Of a stretch of 64,000 nt of DNA, positions 17,506 through 25,509 are shown one piece after another (positions within the stretch are counted from its first letter, which is position 1; each line of letters starts with the position of its first letter). The notes below the pieces were generated by a model. That model did no database searches, had not been told where the DNA came from, and was given only the letters and a program-made list of their open reading frames with translations. Origin of the DNA: an uncultured Prevotellaceae bacterium (lineage in GTDB: Bacteria > Bacteroidota > Bacteroidia > Bacteroidales > Bacteroidaceae); contig CACYQD010000003.1 in assembly GCA_902776475.1 (NCBI GenBank), forward strand, positions 62,001 to 126,000, given 5' to 3'. A program made the position numbers and the translations under genes.

Positions 17506-17994
17506 ATGGCTATATCCAAAAACACAATGATGGAAGGTGAGGAGGTCATCTGCGAGGCACGTTTCCACTACATGCTCTACTGGTTGCCCATGCTCCTCGT
17601 CCTGCTCGCTGTGGTGCTGCCCTTTATCAGCATCGGTGAGGACACGTTGAAACTCAGACTCATCTTCAGCGGCGTCTTCCTTGTGCTGGCCGCACTGTGG
17701 TACCTGGTGATCAACAACGGCAAGAAGTTCGTGCTCACCAATAAGCGCATCATCCTCAAGACGGGCATCATCATGCGCAACTCCAAGGAACTCATGCTCC
17801 GCAAGTGCGAGAGCATCAATGTCAGACAGTCCATCCTCGGCCGCATCCTCAATTACGGAGACGTGATTGTCTCTACCGGAGAGGAGAAAGATGTCTTCAA
17901 ATATATCTGGAACCCTATGGGATTCAGCACCAAGGTCAATGAGCAGATCGACAAGATCAGTTCGATGAACAGCCATCCCGAGCAAATCAACTAA
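17506..17994 (+). CDS. Membrane protein with bacterial PH domain (bPH2)
   Basis: 162 residues. Two adjacent transmembrane helices (about 22-42, YMLYWLPMLLVLLAVVLPFI, and 50-68) are followed by a bacterial pleckstrin-homology-like domain (about 70-155) with the typical KKFVLTNKRIILKTGIIMRNSKEL and GRILNYGDVIVSTG. Such YdbS/YdbT-like proteins are cytoplasmic-membrane proteins of poorly known function. It precedes the M48 lipoprotein gene by 16 bases and so belongs to the membrane-maintenance run that continues with NfeD and SPFH proteins. Confidence 0.88.
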   Translation: MAISKNTMMEGEEVICEARFHYMLYWLPMLLVLLAVVLPFISIGEDTLKLRLIFSGVFLVLAALWYLVINNGKKFVLTNKRIILKTGIIMRNSKELMLRKCESINVRQSILGRILNYGDVIVSTGEEKDVFKYIWNPMGFSTKVNEQIDKISSMNSHPEQIN

Positions 17995-18010
17995 CCAAAA
18001 TCATATCAAG

Positions 18011-18910
18011 ATGAAAAAGACAACAAACCTGCTGCTGGTCATCCTGGCAGTGATCCTCGCCTCTTGTGGAGGAACATCACGAACTGTGCCCGTGACAGGA
18101 CGCAAACAAACCGTTTACAGCGACAACGCCACTTTCCTCTCACAAAGCCTGACTGAATATCAAGGCTATGTGAAGAAAGCCAAACTCTCAACCAATGCCA
18201 CCAACACCGCCATGGTGAAAAGAGTGGGACAGCGCCTGGCCAATGCCGTGGAGACCTATCTGACAAACAATGGCTATGCCGACGAGGTGAAGAACTATAA
18301 CTGGGAATTCAATCTTGTGCAGGAAAACCAGGTCAACGCCTTCTGCATGCCCGGCGGAAAAATCGTGGTCTATGAGGGACTGCTGCCTGTCACCCAGACC
18401 GAGACGGCTCTCGCCATCGTACTGGGACATGAGATCGCTCACGCTGTGGCCTACCACTCCTCCGAACAATATCAGAACGAGATCAAGAAACAGACCATCG
18501 GACAGATCGGCGGTGCCGTGCTCTCCGCTGCCGGTATGGGAGCCAACACGGCCAACACCGTCGCACAACTCTATGGACTGGGTTCGCAGATGGCCACGCT
18601 GAAATACTCCCGCGGCCATGAGACCGAAGCCGACCATATCGGACTGATCTTCGCCGCCATGGCAGGATATGACCCCAATGAGGCCATCACTTTCTGGCAG
18701 AGAATGGCACAGTCGAATTCGGGAAGCACTCCCACCTGGCTCAGTACACACCCCTCTGATGCCCAGCGCATTGCCAACATCAAGAAAGTGCTGCCCGAAG
18801 CCCTGAGATATTATAATCAGAGCACTGGAACCACTACGACCAAAAAGGCTGGCACAACCAAGAAGAACGCTAAGACCCCGAAGACCTCGGGCACATTCCA
18901 TGTGAAATAA
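18011..18910 (+). CDS. M48-family zinc metallopeptidase lipoprotein
   Basis: 299 residues. A lipoprotein signal peptide ends at the lipobox ILASC (Cys19). The M48 core holds HEIAHA (zinc ligands His140 and His144, catalytic Glu141) after NAFCMPGGKIVVYEGLLP, and the third ligand in RGHETEADHIG. The WLSTHPSDAQRIANI motif near the end is typical of the LoiP/YcaL/BepA group, which degrade misfolded outer-membrane proteins in the periplasm. The Thr/Lys-rich C-terminus is low-complexity. It is in line with the bPH2, NfeD and SPFH genes, with 12 bases to the next. Confidence 0.93.
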   Translation: MKKTTNLLLVILAVILASCGGTSRTVPVTGRKQTVYSDNATFLSQSLTEYQGYVKKAKLSTNATNTAMVKRVGQRLANAVETYLTNNGYADEVKNYNWEFNLVQENQVNAFCMPGGKIVVYEGLLPVTQTETALAIVLGHEIAHAVAYHSSEQYQNEIKKQTIGQIGGAVLSAAGMGANTANTVAQLYGLGSQMATLKYSRGHETEADHIGLIFAAMAGYDPNEAITFWQRMAQSNSGSTPTWLSTHPSDAQRIANIKKVLPEALRYYNQSTGTTTTKKAGTTKKNAKTPKTSGTFHVK

Positions 18911-18922
18911 AACCTGACGATC

Positions 18923-19372
18923 ATGATAGATTTCCTGACACAAAACGTTTGGCTCATCTGGATCCTCGTTTCTGTCCTCCTCCTGATCCTGGAGTTGTTC
19001 TCAGGCGACTTGTTCATCCTGTGCTTCTCCATCGGAGCCCTCGCATCATCGTTCACTGCCGCACTCGGACTGGGCATCATCCCGCAGTTGATCTCCATGG
19101 CCCTGTGCTCCCTGCTGAGCATCTATTTCATCCGACCTGTCGCCTTGCGGTACCTGCACCGGAATGATGAGGACAGGGTGAGCAACGCCGATGCCATCAT
19201 CGGCCGCACCGGACGGGTGTCGGCCGCCATCGAGGCTGGCGGATACGGACGAGTAGCCATCGACGGCGATGACTGGAAAGCCCAGAGTGCCGACGGGAGC
19301 CAGGTGGAAAAGGATGCCTGGGTGAAGGTCATCGGGCGCGACAGCATCATCATTACCGTAGAGAAAATCTGA
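18923..19372 (+). CDS. Short NfeD-like membrane protein
   Basis: 149 residues, the short NfeD form without the ClpP-like protease domain. Transmembrane helices are at about 10-28 (LIWILVSVLLLILELFSGD), 31-48 and 50-70. The C-terminal OB-fold domain is about 85-149 (DAIIGRTGRVSAAIEAGGYGRVAIDGDDW). NfeD proteins pair with SPFH/stomatin proteins encoded next door, as here (gap of 22 bases), and are thought to organise membrane microdomains and quality control. Confidence 0.9.
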   Translation: MIDFLTQNVWLIWILVSVLLLILELFSGDLFILCFSIGALASSFTAALGLGIIPQLISMALCSLLSIYFIRPVALRYLHRNDEDRVSNADAIIGRTGRVSAAIEAGGYGRVAIDGDDWKAQSADGSQVEKDAWVKVIGRDSIIITVEKI

Positions 19373-19394
19373 CACTTTTTTAAATCCTCATTTT

Positions 19395-20345
19395 ATGTCA
19401 ACAACCGTTATCGTACTGATCGCCATCATCGTACTGGTGCTCGTGATGGCCAAGAAAACACTGGTGATCATCCCGCAGTCGGAGACCAAGATCATCGAGA
19501 GACTGGGAAAATACCATGCCACGCTCCAGCCCGGCATCAATATCATCATCCCGTTCATTGACAACGCCAAGAGCATCATCACGCTCAACCGTGGCAGATA
19601 TGCCTATTCCAACAGCATCGATCTCAGGGAACAGGTGTATGATTTCGACAAGCAGAACGTGATCACCAAGGACAACATCCAGATGCAGATCAATGCACTG
19701 CTCTATTTCCAGATCGTCGATCCCTTCAAGGCTGTCTATGAGATCAGCAACCTGCCCAACGCTATTGAGAAACTGACCCAGACCACCCTCCGTAACATCA
19801 TCGGTGAGATGGAACTCGACCAGACGCTCACTTCGCGCGACACCGTGAACACCAAGTTGCGCGCCGTGCTCGACGACGCCACCAACAAGTGGGGCATCAA
19901 GGTCAACCGTGTGGAACTGCAGGACATCACACCGCCGCAGAGCGTGCTCCAGGCCATGGAGAAACAGATGCAGGCCGAGCGTAACAAGCGCGCCGTCATC
20001 CTCACCAGTGAGGGACAGAAACAGTCGCAGATCCTGCAGTCGGAGGGCGACAAGGCTGCCACCATCAACCGTGCGGAGGCCATGAAACAACAGGCCATCC
20101 TCGAGGCTGAAGGTGTGGCTCAGGCCCGTATCCGGAAGGCTGAGGCTGAGGCCATCGCCATCCAGAAAATCACCGAGGCCGTGGGCGACAGCACCAACCC
20201 GGCCAACTACCTGTTGGCTCAGAAGTATATCCAGATGATGGAAGAACTGGCTTCTGGACAGGAGTCAAAGACCGTCTATCTGCCCTATGAGGCCACCAAC
20301 CTGCTCGGAAGCCTTGGCGGCATCAAGGATTTGTTCAAACAATAA
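19395..20345 (+). CDS. SPFH/Band 7 (stomatin/QmcA-like) membrane protein
   Basis: 316 residues. An N-terminal membrane anchor (3-20, TTVIVLIAIIVLVLVMA) precedes the SPFH domain (about 20-190: VIIPQSETKIIERLGKYHATLQPGINIIIPF, GEMELDQTLTSRD, RVELQDITPP). A long charged Ala/Glu coiled coil (about 190-270, NRAEAMKQQAILEAEGVAQARIRKAEAEA) drives oligomerisation. QmcA-type proteins form large rings in the cytoplasmic membrane and act with NfeD partners and membrane proteases. The M48 lipoprotein gene upstream in the same run fits such a role. Confidence 0.93.
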   Translation: MSTTVIVLIAIIVLVLVMAKKTLVIIPQSETKIIERLGKYHATLQPGINIIIPFIDNAKSIITLNRGRYAYSNSIDLREQVYDFDKQNVITKDNIQMQINALLYFQIVDPFKAVYEISNLPNAIEKLTQTTLRNIIGEMELDQTLTSRDTVNTKLRAVLDDATNKWGIKVNRVELQDITPPQSVLQAMEKQMQAERNKRAVILTSEGQKQSQILQSEGDKAATINRAEAMKQQAILEAEGVAQARIRKAEAEAIAIQKITEAVGDSTNPANYLLAQKYIQMMEELASGQESKTVYLPYEATNLLGSLGGIKDLFKQ

Positions 20346-20357
20346 TCATTGGCTGAT

Positions 20358-21452
20358 ATGAACATATGTATCGTAGCGGGCGCACGGCCCAACTTCGTCA
20401 AAGTGGCGCCCATCATGGCTGCCATCGACAAAGCTCACGCCCAAGGACGTGACGTGGCCTGCCGACTTGTCTATGCCGGTATCGATGCGGACAGCACCCT
20501 CGAGCAATCTCTGTTTGATGACCTGCAGATGCGCAGGCCGGATGTTTTCCTCGGCGTCGATTGCGTCAGTCTCAACGAACTGACCGGGCGCGTGATGGGG
20601 GAGTTTGAGAAATATCTTGAAAACAACCCCACCGACGTGGTCATCGTGGTCGATGACCTGGCTTCCACCATGGCGGCGGCCATCGTCACCAAGAAGCAGG
20701 GCATAAGGCTGGCTCATCTCGTGGCCGGAACACGGTCGTTTGACATCAACATGCCCAAGGAAATCAACCGCCTGGTGATTGATGGCCTATCCGACCTGCT
20801 GTTCACCGCCGGGGAGGGTGCCAGCAACACCGTGACCAGGGAGGGCGTGCAAAGGTCGCAGATCTATCAGGTGGGCAATATCCTGATGGACACCTTGCGG
20901 GCCAACTATGCCCGTTTCCGCCGGCCGAAACTGATGGATGAGCTGCAACTGGAGGAGAAAGGCTATATCGTGTTCACGCTTAACCGGAAAAAACTCATCA
21001 ACGACAGGGAAAACCTGCGCCTGATGCTCAAAGCCTTGTTGGAGGCCGCCGACGGCACTCCTGTCGTGGCGCCGTTGAGAGGCGTGGCGCGCAAAACCGT
21101 GGAGGACTTGCTCGCATCCATCAACCTGCCGCTCGAAAACATTCATCTGGTTGAACCGATGGGCTATCTGGAGTTTGGCTACCTCACCGCCCACGCCAAG
21201 GGCATCGTGACGGATTCCGGCAACGTGGCCGAGGAAGCCACCTTCAACGGGGTGCCTTGCATCACGCTCAACAGCTATACCGAACATATCGAGACGGTGC
21301 GCACGGGTTCCAACGTGCTTGTGGGGGAAGATCCGCAGTGCCTGCGGGAGACCGTCGCAGACATGGTGGCCGGACAATGGAAGAAATGCAGCATCCCCGA
21401 CCGTTGGGACGGCCGTTCCGCGGAGCGCATCGTGCAGATCTTGCTGTCGTGA
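20358..21452 (+). CDS. UDP-GlcNAc 2-epimerase family protein, catalytically degenerate
   Basis: 364 residues from the ATG at 20358. It has the two-Rossmann GT-B-like fold of WecB: GARPNFVKVAPIM at the N-terminus, VVIVVDDLAST, PKEINR, GYIVFTLNRKKLIND and GIVTDSGNVAEEATFNGVPC. Several residues essential in WecB are changed. HVEAGLR is HLVAGTR, so the Glu is Val. The VT.HR.EN histidine is Asn in FTLNRKK. DSGG.QEE is DSGNVAEE. It starts 12 bases after the SPFH gene and is probably co-transcribed. It may act on another sugar nucleotide or have lost activity; WecB itself is unlikely. Confidence 0.8.
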   Translation: MNICIVAGARPNFVKVAPIMAAIDKAHAQGRDVACRLVYAGIDADSTLEQSLFDDLQMRRPDVFLGVDCVSLNELTGRVMGEFEKYLENNPTDVVIVVDDLASTMAAAIVTKKQGIRLAHLVAGTRSFDINMPKEINRLVIDGLSDLLFTAGEGASNTVTREGVQRSQIYQVGNILMDTLRANYARFRRPKLMDELQLEEKGYIVFTLNRKKLINDRENLRLMLKALLEAADGTPVVAPLRGVARKTVEDLLASINLPLENIHLVEPMGYLEFGYLTAHAKGIVTDSGNVAEEATFNGVPCITLNSYTEHIETVRTGSNVLVGEDPQCLRETVADMVAGQWKKCSIPDRWDGRSAERIVQILLS

Positions 21453-21476
21453 GAATAAAGACGGGAGAAACGGCCG

Positions 21477-22004
21477 TCAGATGACGATCTCCATCACACC
21501 GCCAAAAGCGACAAGATGGCGGAAGGCTTCCGCCTCGCTATACAAGCCGGCATAAAGGCCGGCGCTGACAAGAACACCGCCATGGGCGAACACCGCCACA
21601 TGGCGGTATTCTTTTGTGCGGAGTTCATTGAGAAAACTGCTGACGCGATGGTGGAGCATCGGGAAACTCTCGCCGCCGGTGGCCGGCAGGTGCATGTAGT
21701 CGTCATACCATCGCTGCAAAGCCTCGTCGCGGATCTCGTCATACCGCTGCATCTCCCATTCTCCCATGTTCATCTCCATGAGCCGGTCGTCGGCGATGGC
21801 TTCGGGAAAACCACAGTAGGCGGCCAGCATCCGCGCCCGCGTGAGGGGTGAGGTGTAGGCCTGGTCGAAGACCTTGCCTTCCAACCGCCGGCGGGTGGCA
21901 TGGGCCTCAGCCTCGAAGGTGGAGGCCACGGGCACGTCGCTCCAGCCATAGCAGGTGCCTTTGGGCACGGCCACGCTCGTGTGGCGGATCAGAGTGACTT
22001 CCAT
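21477..22004 (-). CDS. cobC: Alpha-ribazole phosphatase-like histidine phosphatase
   Basis: 175 residues of the histidine phosphatase (phosphoglycerate mutase-like) family. The catalytic His8 is in LIRHTSVAVPKG, with SPLTRARMLA, an acidic RLMEMNMGEWE motif and the second His in FAHGGVLVSAG. CobC removes the phosphate from alpha-ribazole-5'-phosphate in lower-ligand assembly of cobalamin. That assignment follows from being the last gene of cobU-cobT-cobS-cobC, with only 3 bases after cobS. Confidence 0.88.
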   Translation of the reverse strand: MEVTLIRHTSVAVPKGTCYGWSDVPVASTFEAEAHATRRRLEGKVFDQAYTSPLTRARMLAAYCGFPEAIADDRLMEMNMGEWEMQRYDEIRDEALQRWYDDYMHLPATGGESFPMLHHRVSSFLNELRTKEYRHVAVFAHGGVLVSAGLYAGLYSEAEAFRHLVAFGGVMEIVI

Positions 22005-22007
22005 GGG

Positions 22008-22814
22008 CTATGTGGAATAATGAAACCAAAGGGCACAGGCGGTGAGATAGACACTCAGTTCGACAAGCAGGAACAAGGCTCCGCAGCAGTCTCCGGTGTA
22101 TCCGCGCAGGGTATGCCAGATCTTCAGATAAAGGAAATACATCACCAGACAGGGGATGAACATCAGCAGTTCCCAGCGGAAGAGCAGTTCGGGTGCCCAG
22201 AACACCAGCGGCAGGATGGGAAGGAGGCCCTGGAGAGCCAGGAGGATGCTGCTGACCATGCTGATGGGACGATAGACCACACGTGCCTTGGCTTCCTCTT
22301 CCTTGCGGGCGTAGGGCATCATCTGGATCAGTTGACTGGCGAGCATCTTGGCAAAGGGGTCTGCGGCCAGGATGAGCAGTGCGGCATGACGGCGCGGAAG
22401 GTTCCACAGACAGAGGAAGAGCAGGGCCAGATAGATCGACAAACCCAGGACGCCGTAGGTGCCGGTGCGGGAATCTTTCATGATGTCGAGCACCCGTTGC
22501 CGGTCGTTTCCGCCACCTCCGAAACCGTCGCAGAAGTCAGCCAGTCCGTCCTCATGCAGGGCACCTGTCAGCAACAGGCGGACGAGGATGGCCAGGATGA
22601 CCGCCACTGGATAGGGAAAGAACATGCCGCCGACATAAAGCGTGGCAGCCATGCACCCGCCGGTCAGCCAGCCCGCCAAAGGCCAGAACTCGACCACGGC
22701 GCGGTAACTCTCCTTGGGAGGCTGATAGATCCTCCAAAGGGGGAGACGGGTGAAAAAGACCAGTGCCGCCCAGGCATTCTGGTACCATTTAGAAGTATTT
22801 AGTGATATTTGCAT
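22008..22814 (-). CDS. cobS: Adenosylcobinamide-GDP ribazoletransferase (cobalamin synthase)
   Basis: 268 residues. An integral membrane enzyme with about six hydrophobic segments that joins adenosylcobinamide-GDP and alpha-ribazole(-phosphate), the last main step of cobalamin assembly. Diagnostic features are ALVFFTRLPL at the start, the conserved LTGALHEDGLADFCDGFGGG (acidic metal-binding motif) near residues 80-100, and MKDSRTGTYGVLGL. The start overlaps the 3' end of cobT by 26 bases, suggesting translational coupling. Confidence 0.94.
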   Translation of the reverse strand: MQISLNTSKWYQNAWAALVFFTRLPLWRIYQPPKESYRAVVEFWPLAGWLTGGCMAATLYVGGMFFPYPVAVILAILVRLLLTGALHEDGLADFCDGFGGGGNDRQRVLDIMKDSRTGTYGVLGLSIYLALLFLCLWNLPRRHAALLILAADPFAKMLASQLIQMMPYARKEEEAKARVVYRPISMVSSILLALQGLLPILPLVFWAPELLFRWELLMFIPCLVMYFLYLKIWHTLRGYTGDCCGALFLLVELSVYLTACALWFHYST

Positions 22815-23835
22815 TCTGAAAGTTGTTCATTTCATTGATCATCCTCACGGCACTCTCCAGGATGGGGTAGGCGCAGAGTGCGCCGGTTCCCTCGCCCAGA
22901 CACAGGCTCAGCTGCAGGATGGGACGTGCGCCGAGATGCTGGAGCAGCAGCCGGTGACCGGGTTCGTTGCCGCAATGGCCGAAGACGGCGTAGTCGAGTA
23001 CGGCAGGGTAGAGCGCGGCGGCTCCGAGCATGCAGGCAGCCATGATGAACCCGTCGACCAGCACGATCATGCGCCTCTCGGCAGCGCGGAGCATGGCTCC
23101 GATGGCTCCCACCATCTCAAATCCTCCGAAATAGCGCAGCAGCATTTCCTTGTCGTTGTCGCCGTAAGTGTCCATATACCGGTTGCGGACTGTCTTGAGG
23201 ATCTCGCATTTGTGGCGGATGCCTTCCTCGTCAAGTCCTGAGCCGGCACCGATGCAAGTCTCGATGGGAAGGTGGCAGAGGATGCTCAGCCAGATGCTGG
23301 AGGGCGAGGTGTTGGCGATGCCCATTTCCCCGATGCAGATGACGTTGCAGCCCTCTTCATGACACCTGTCCACCATTTCCGCTCCTGTCTCTATCGCCTG
23401 GTCAAATTGCTGCGCGGTCATGGCCGGGCCTTCCATGAAATCGCTGGTGCCGAAGGCAATCTTGCGGTTGAGGATGGTGGGATAGGCGGAGAGGTCGTGG
23501 TCAACACCCATGTCGATGATCTTCAGATCGAAGTGATGCTGCCGGCAAAACATGTTGACGCCGCCGCCGCCCTTGCTGAAGTTGATCATCTGTTGCCAGG
23601 TCACCTCACGGGGAGACTTGCTCACGCCATGCCGTTCGATGCCGTGGTCGCCGCCCATCAGGAGATGGCAGGGGTGGGAGAGCGTGGGCGACAGTGTCTG
23701 CTGGATGAGGCAGACTTGCCGGGCGAGGTCCTCCAGGAACCCAAGGGAATGTCGGGGCTTGTTGAGGTTGTCGATCTTCTTGTTGATGGCCTCCACCATG
23801 TCAAGACCGGTAGGTTGGATATGGAAAGTTCTCAT
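22789..23835 (-). CDS. cobT: Nicotinate-nucleotide-dimethylbenzimidazole phosphoribosyltransferase
   Basis: 348 residues, standard length. CobT transfers phosphoribose from nicotinate mononucleotide to the lower-ligand base (dimethylbenzimidazole or an analogue), giving alpha-ribazole phosphate. Typical segments are MGGDHGIERHGVS, GGGGVNMFCRQH, GEMGIANTSPSS with GAGSGLDEEGI, and the catalytic Glu near the C-terminus in CLGEGTGALCAYP. It sits 3 bases after cobU and overlaps cobS. Confidence 0.95.
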   Translation of the reverse strand: MRTFHIQPTGLDMVEAINKKIDNLNKPRHSLGFLEDLARQVCLIQQTLSPTLSHPCHLLMGGDHGIERHGVSKSPREVTWQQMINFSKGGGGVNMFCRQHHFDLKIIDMGVDHDLSAYPTILNRKIAFGTSDFMEGPAMTAQQFDQAIETGAEMVDRCHEEGCNVICIGEMGIANTSPSSIWLSILCHLPIETCIGAGSGLDEEGIRHKCEILKTVRNRYMDTYGDNDKEMLLRYFGGFEMVGAIGAMLRAAERRMIVLVDGFIMAACMLGAAALYPAVLDYAVFGHCGNEPGHRLLLQHLGARPILQLSLCLGEGTGALCAYPILESAVRMINEMNNFQNANITKYF

Positions 23836-23838
23836 CGC

Positions 23839-24369
23839 TTAGCTTTTGATGGTTACTGGTATTCCGCTGACCATGAGCACCACTTCGTCGGCACGGGCCG
23901 CCACATACTGGTTCATCCACCCCTCAAGGTCGGTGAAGCGGCGCTGGAGGGCGTTGGGACTCACCCCGCCCGATCCGATCTCGTTGGTGACGAAGATGAA
24001 CGTCGCGTCCTGGGCGGTCAGACGGTCAAACTCCGCCTTTACTTCAGAGAGCACCTGGTCCACATCGGGCAGGTCGTGCTCGCCGGATGAACCGCTGAAG
24101 AAGAAGTTGGTGCACCACAGGGTGATGCAGTCCACCACCACCACCCGGCGGGTGAAGTCATGGCGGCTGAGGTATTTCTCCTCCTCCACATTGGTCCACT
24201 GGCTGCCGCGCCGCGCCTGATGCATCTCGACACGGTGACGAAACTCCTCATCCCACACATGGGCGGTGGCCAGATAGACGGGGCGCTCGCTCAGTCGGAG
24301 GGCAAGTTGTTCGGCATAGGCGCTTTTGCCCGACCGCTGTCCTCCTGTGATCATGATAATCTTGGTCAT
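23839..24369 (-). CDS. cobU: Adenosylcobinamide kinase / guanylyltransferase
   Basis: 176 residues from the ATG at 24369 (MTKIIMITGGQRSGKSAYAE). The P-loop GGQRSGKS is then at residues 9-16, as in known CobU; longer in-frame starts run into the -7 box. It phosphorylates adenosylcobinamide and transfers GMP, producing AdoCbi-GDP for CobS. Also visible are VVVVDCITLWCTNFFF (Walker B-like) and FVTNEIGSGGVSPN. It is the first gene of the cob operon. No cobalamin riboswitch core is apparent in the 185 bases upstream. Confidence 0.93.
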   Translation of the reverse strand: MTKIIMITGGQRSGKSAYAEQLALRLSERPVYLATAHVWDEEFRHRVEMHQARRGSQWTNVEEEKYLSRHDFTRRVVVVDCITLWCTNFFFSGSSGEHDLPDVDQVLSEVKAEFDRLTAQDATFIFVTNEIGSGGVSPNALQRRFTDLEGWMNQYVAARADEVVLMVSGIPVTIKS

Positions 24370-24374
24370 CAGTT

Positions 24375-24382
24375 CAAAAGTA
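24375..24382 (-). promoter_or_regulatory. Putative -7 box of the cob operon
   Basis: Minus-strand TACTTTTG ends 5 bases before the chosen cobU ATG, so the mRNA would be nearly leaderless. The only TTTG upstream is 14 bases away, too close for a good -33 element. Confidence 0.4.
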
Positions 24383-24557
24383 CGCATATTTTTCACCAAA
24401 CCATGAATTTCTGTTCAAAAAAATGCCGAAAATATGTTCTATAACATAAAATCGGAGGGTTGTCCTTGGCCGTATCAACTTTTTTTTATTATTTTGCATT
24501 TGATATGCTGTCAGGTATGTCATGGTATATTTTTCATAAAACACAGGAATTGATTTG

Positions 24558-25388
24558 ATGAACTCAGCTATGGACGCGATGGAAGAGAAAATGGTCCCGG
24601 AGGAAGGGATGGTGCTGCGTACAGAAGGACTTGTGAAGCGGTATGGAAAGCGCACGGTCGTCAATGATGTCTCCATCAATGTCAGGCAGGGCGAGATTGT
24701 GGGACTGCTCGGACCGAATGGTGCGGGAAAGACCACGTCGTTCTACATGACGACAGGACTCGTGGTGCCCAACGCCGGACATATCTTCCTCAACGACAAG
24801 GATATTACGCAGTTTCCTGTGTATAAACGGGCACGTGCCGGCATCGGATACCTGCCCCAGGAGGCGAGTGTGTTCCGTAAGATGAGTGTCGAGGACAATA
24901 TCCTCTCCGTCCTGGAGATGACCCGTCTCAACCGCCAGCAGCGGATGGAGAAACTCGAGAGTCTCATCGGCGAGTTCAGACTCAACAAGGTGCGCAAGAA
25001 CAAGGGCGACCAACTTTCCGGTGGTGAGCGCCGACGGACGGAAATCGCGCGCTGCCTGGCCATCGACCCCAAGTTCATCATGCTCGACGAACCTTTCGCG
25101 GGAGTCGACCCCATCGCCGTGGAGGATATCCAGCATATCGTGTGGCGCTTGAAATACCGCAACATCGGCATCCTGATCACCGACCACAACGTGCAGGAAA
25201 CCCTCACCATCACCGACAGGGCATACCTGCTCTTTGAGGGGCGTATCCTCTTCCAGGGCAAGCCCGAGGAACTGGCTGAGAACAAGATTGTCAGGGAGAA
25301 ATATCTCAGCAACAGTTTTGTGCTCCGGAAGAAAGATTTCCAGATGCTTGACGAGGAACGAAGGGCCAGAGAGGCCACCGAAAGTTAA
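24558..25388 (+). CDS. lptB: LPS transport ABC transporter ATP-binding protein
   Basis: 276 residues from the ATG at 24558. A second start at 24609 ([15 protein letters not shown]), behind GGAGGAAGGG, would give the usual family N-terminus and is a real alternative. Nucleotide-binding signatures: Walker [11 protein letters not shown]-loop LPQEASVF, signature [13 protein letters not shown], Walker [14 protein letters not shown] and switch His in ILITDHNV. The LSGGERRR and [15 protein letters not shown] sequences are characteristic of LptB, which powers extraction of lipopolysaccharide from the inner membrane. Its LptFG partners are not in the window; an OstA-like protein lies at 35.7 kb. Confidence 0.94.
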   Translation: MNSAMDAMEEKMVPEEGMVLRTEGLVKRYGKRTVVNDVSINVRQGEIVGLLGPNGAGKTTSFYMTTGLVVPNAGHIFLNDKDITQFPVYKRARAGIGYLPQEASVFRKMSVEDNILSVLEMTRLNRQQRMEKLESLIGEFRLNKVRKNKGDQLSGGERRRTEIARCLAIDPKFIMLDEPFAGVDPIAVEDIQHIVWRLKYRNIGILITDHNVQETLTITDRAYLLFEGRILFQGKPEELAENKIVREKYLSNSFVLRKKDFQMLDEERRAREATES

Positions 25389-25439
25389 GGCAAAAAGCAT
25401 TTTTTCACCTTTTTATTAGGTAGTTAGGGGAATTATCTG

Positions 25440-25447
25440 TAATTTTG
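25440..25447 (+). promoter_or_regulatory. -7 box for tig
   Basis: TAATTTTG matches TAnnTTTG, about 63 bases before the tig ATG. There is no clear -33 TTTG. TAGTTAGG just upstream recurs before the clpP promoter. Confidence 0.5.
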
Positions 25448-25509
25448 CAACCCAATTCGCATTTTTCCCCTAAGGAAACCATTATCATTCAACAATACAA
25501 GATCAAAAG

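Noticed and set aside
24370-24557. Cobalamin riboswitch upstream of cobU
   Set aside because: No B12-box-like conserved core could be seen and the promoter is too close to the start codon.
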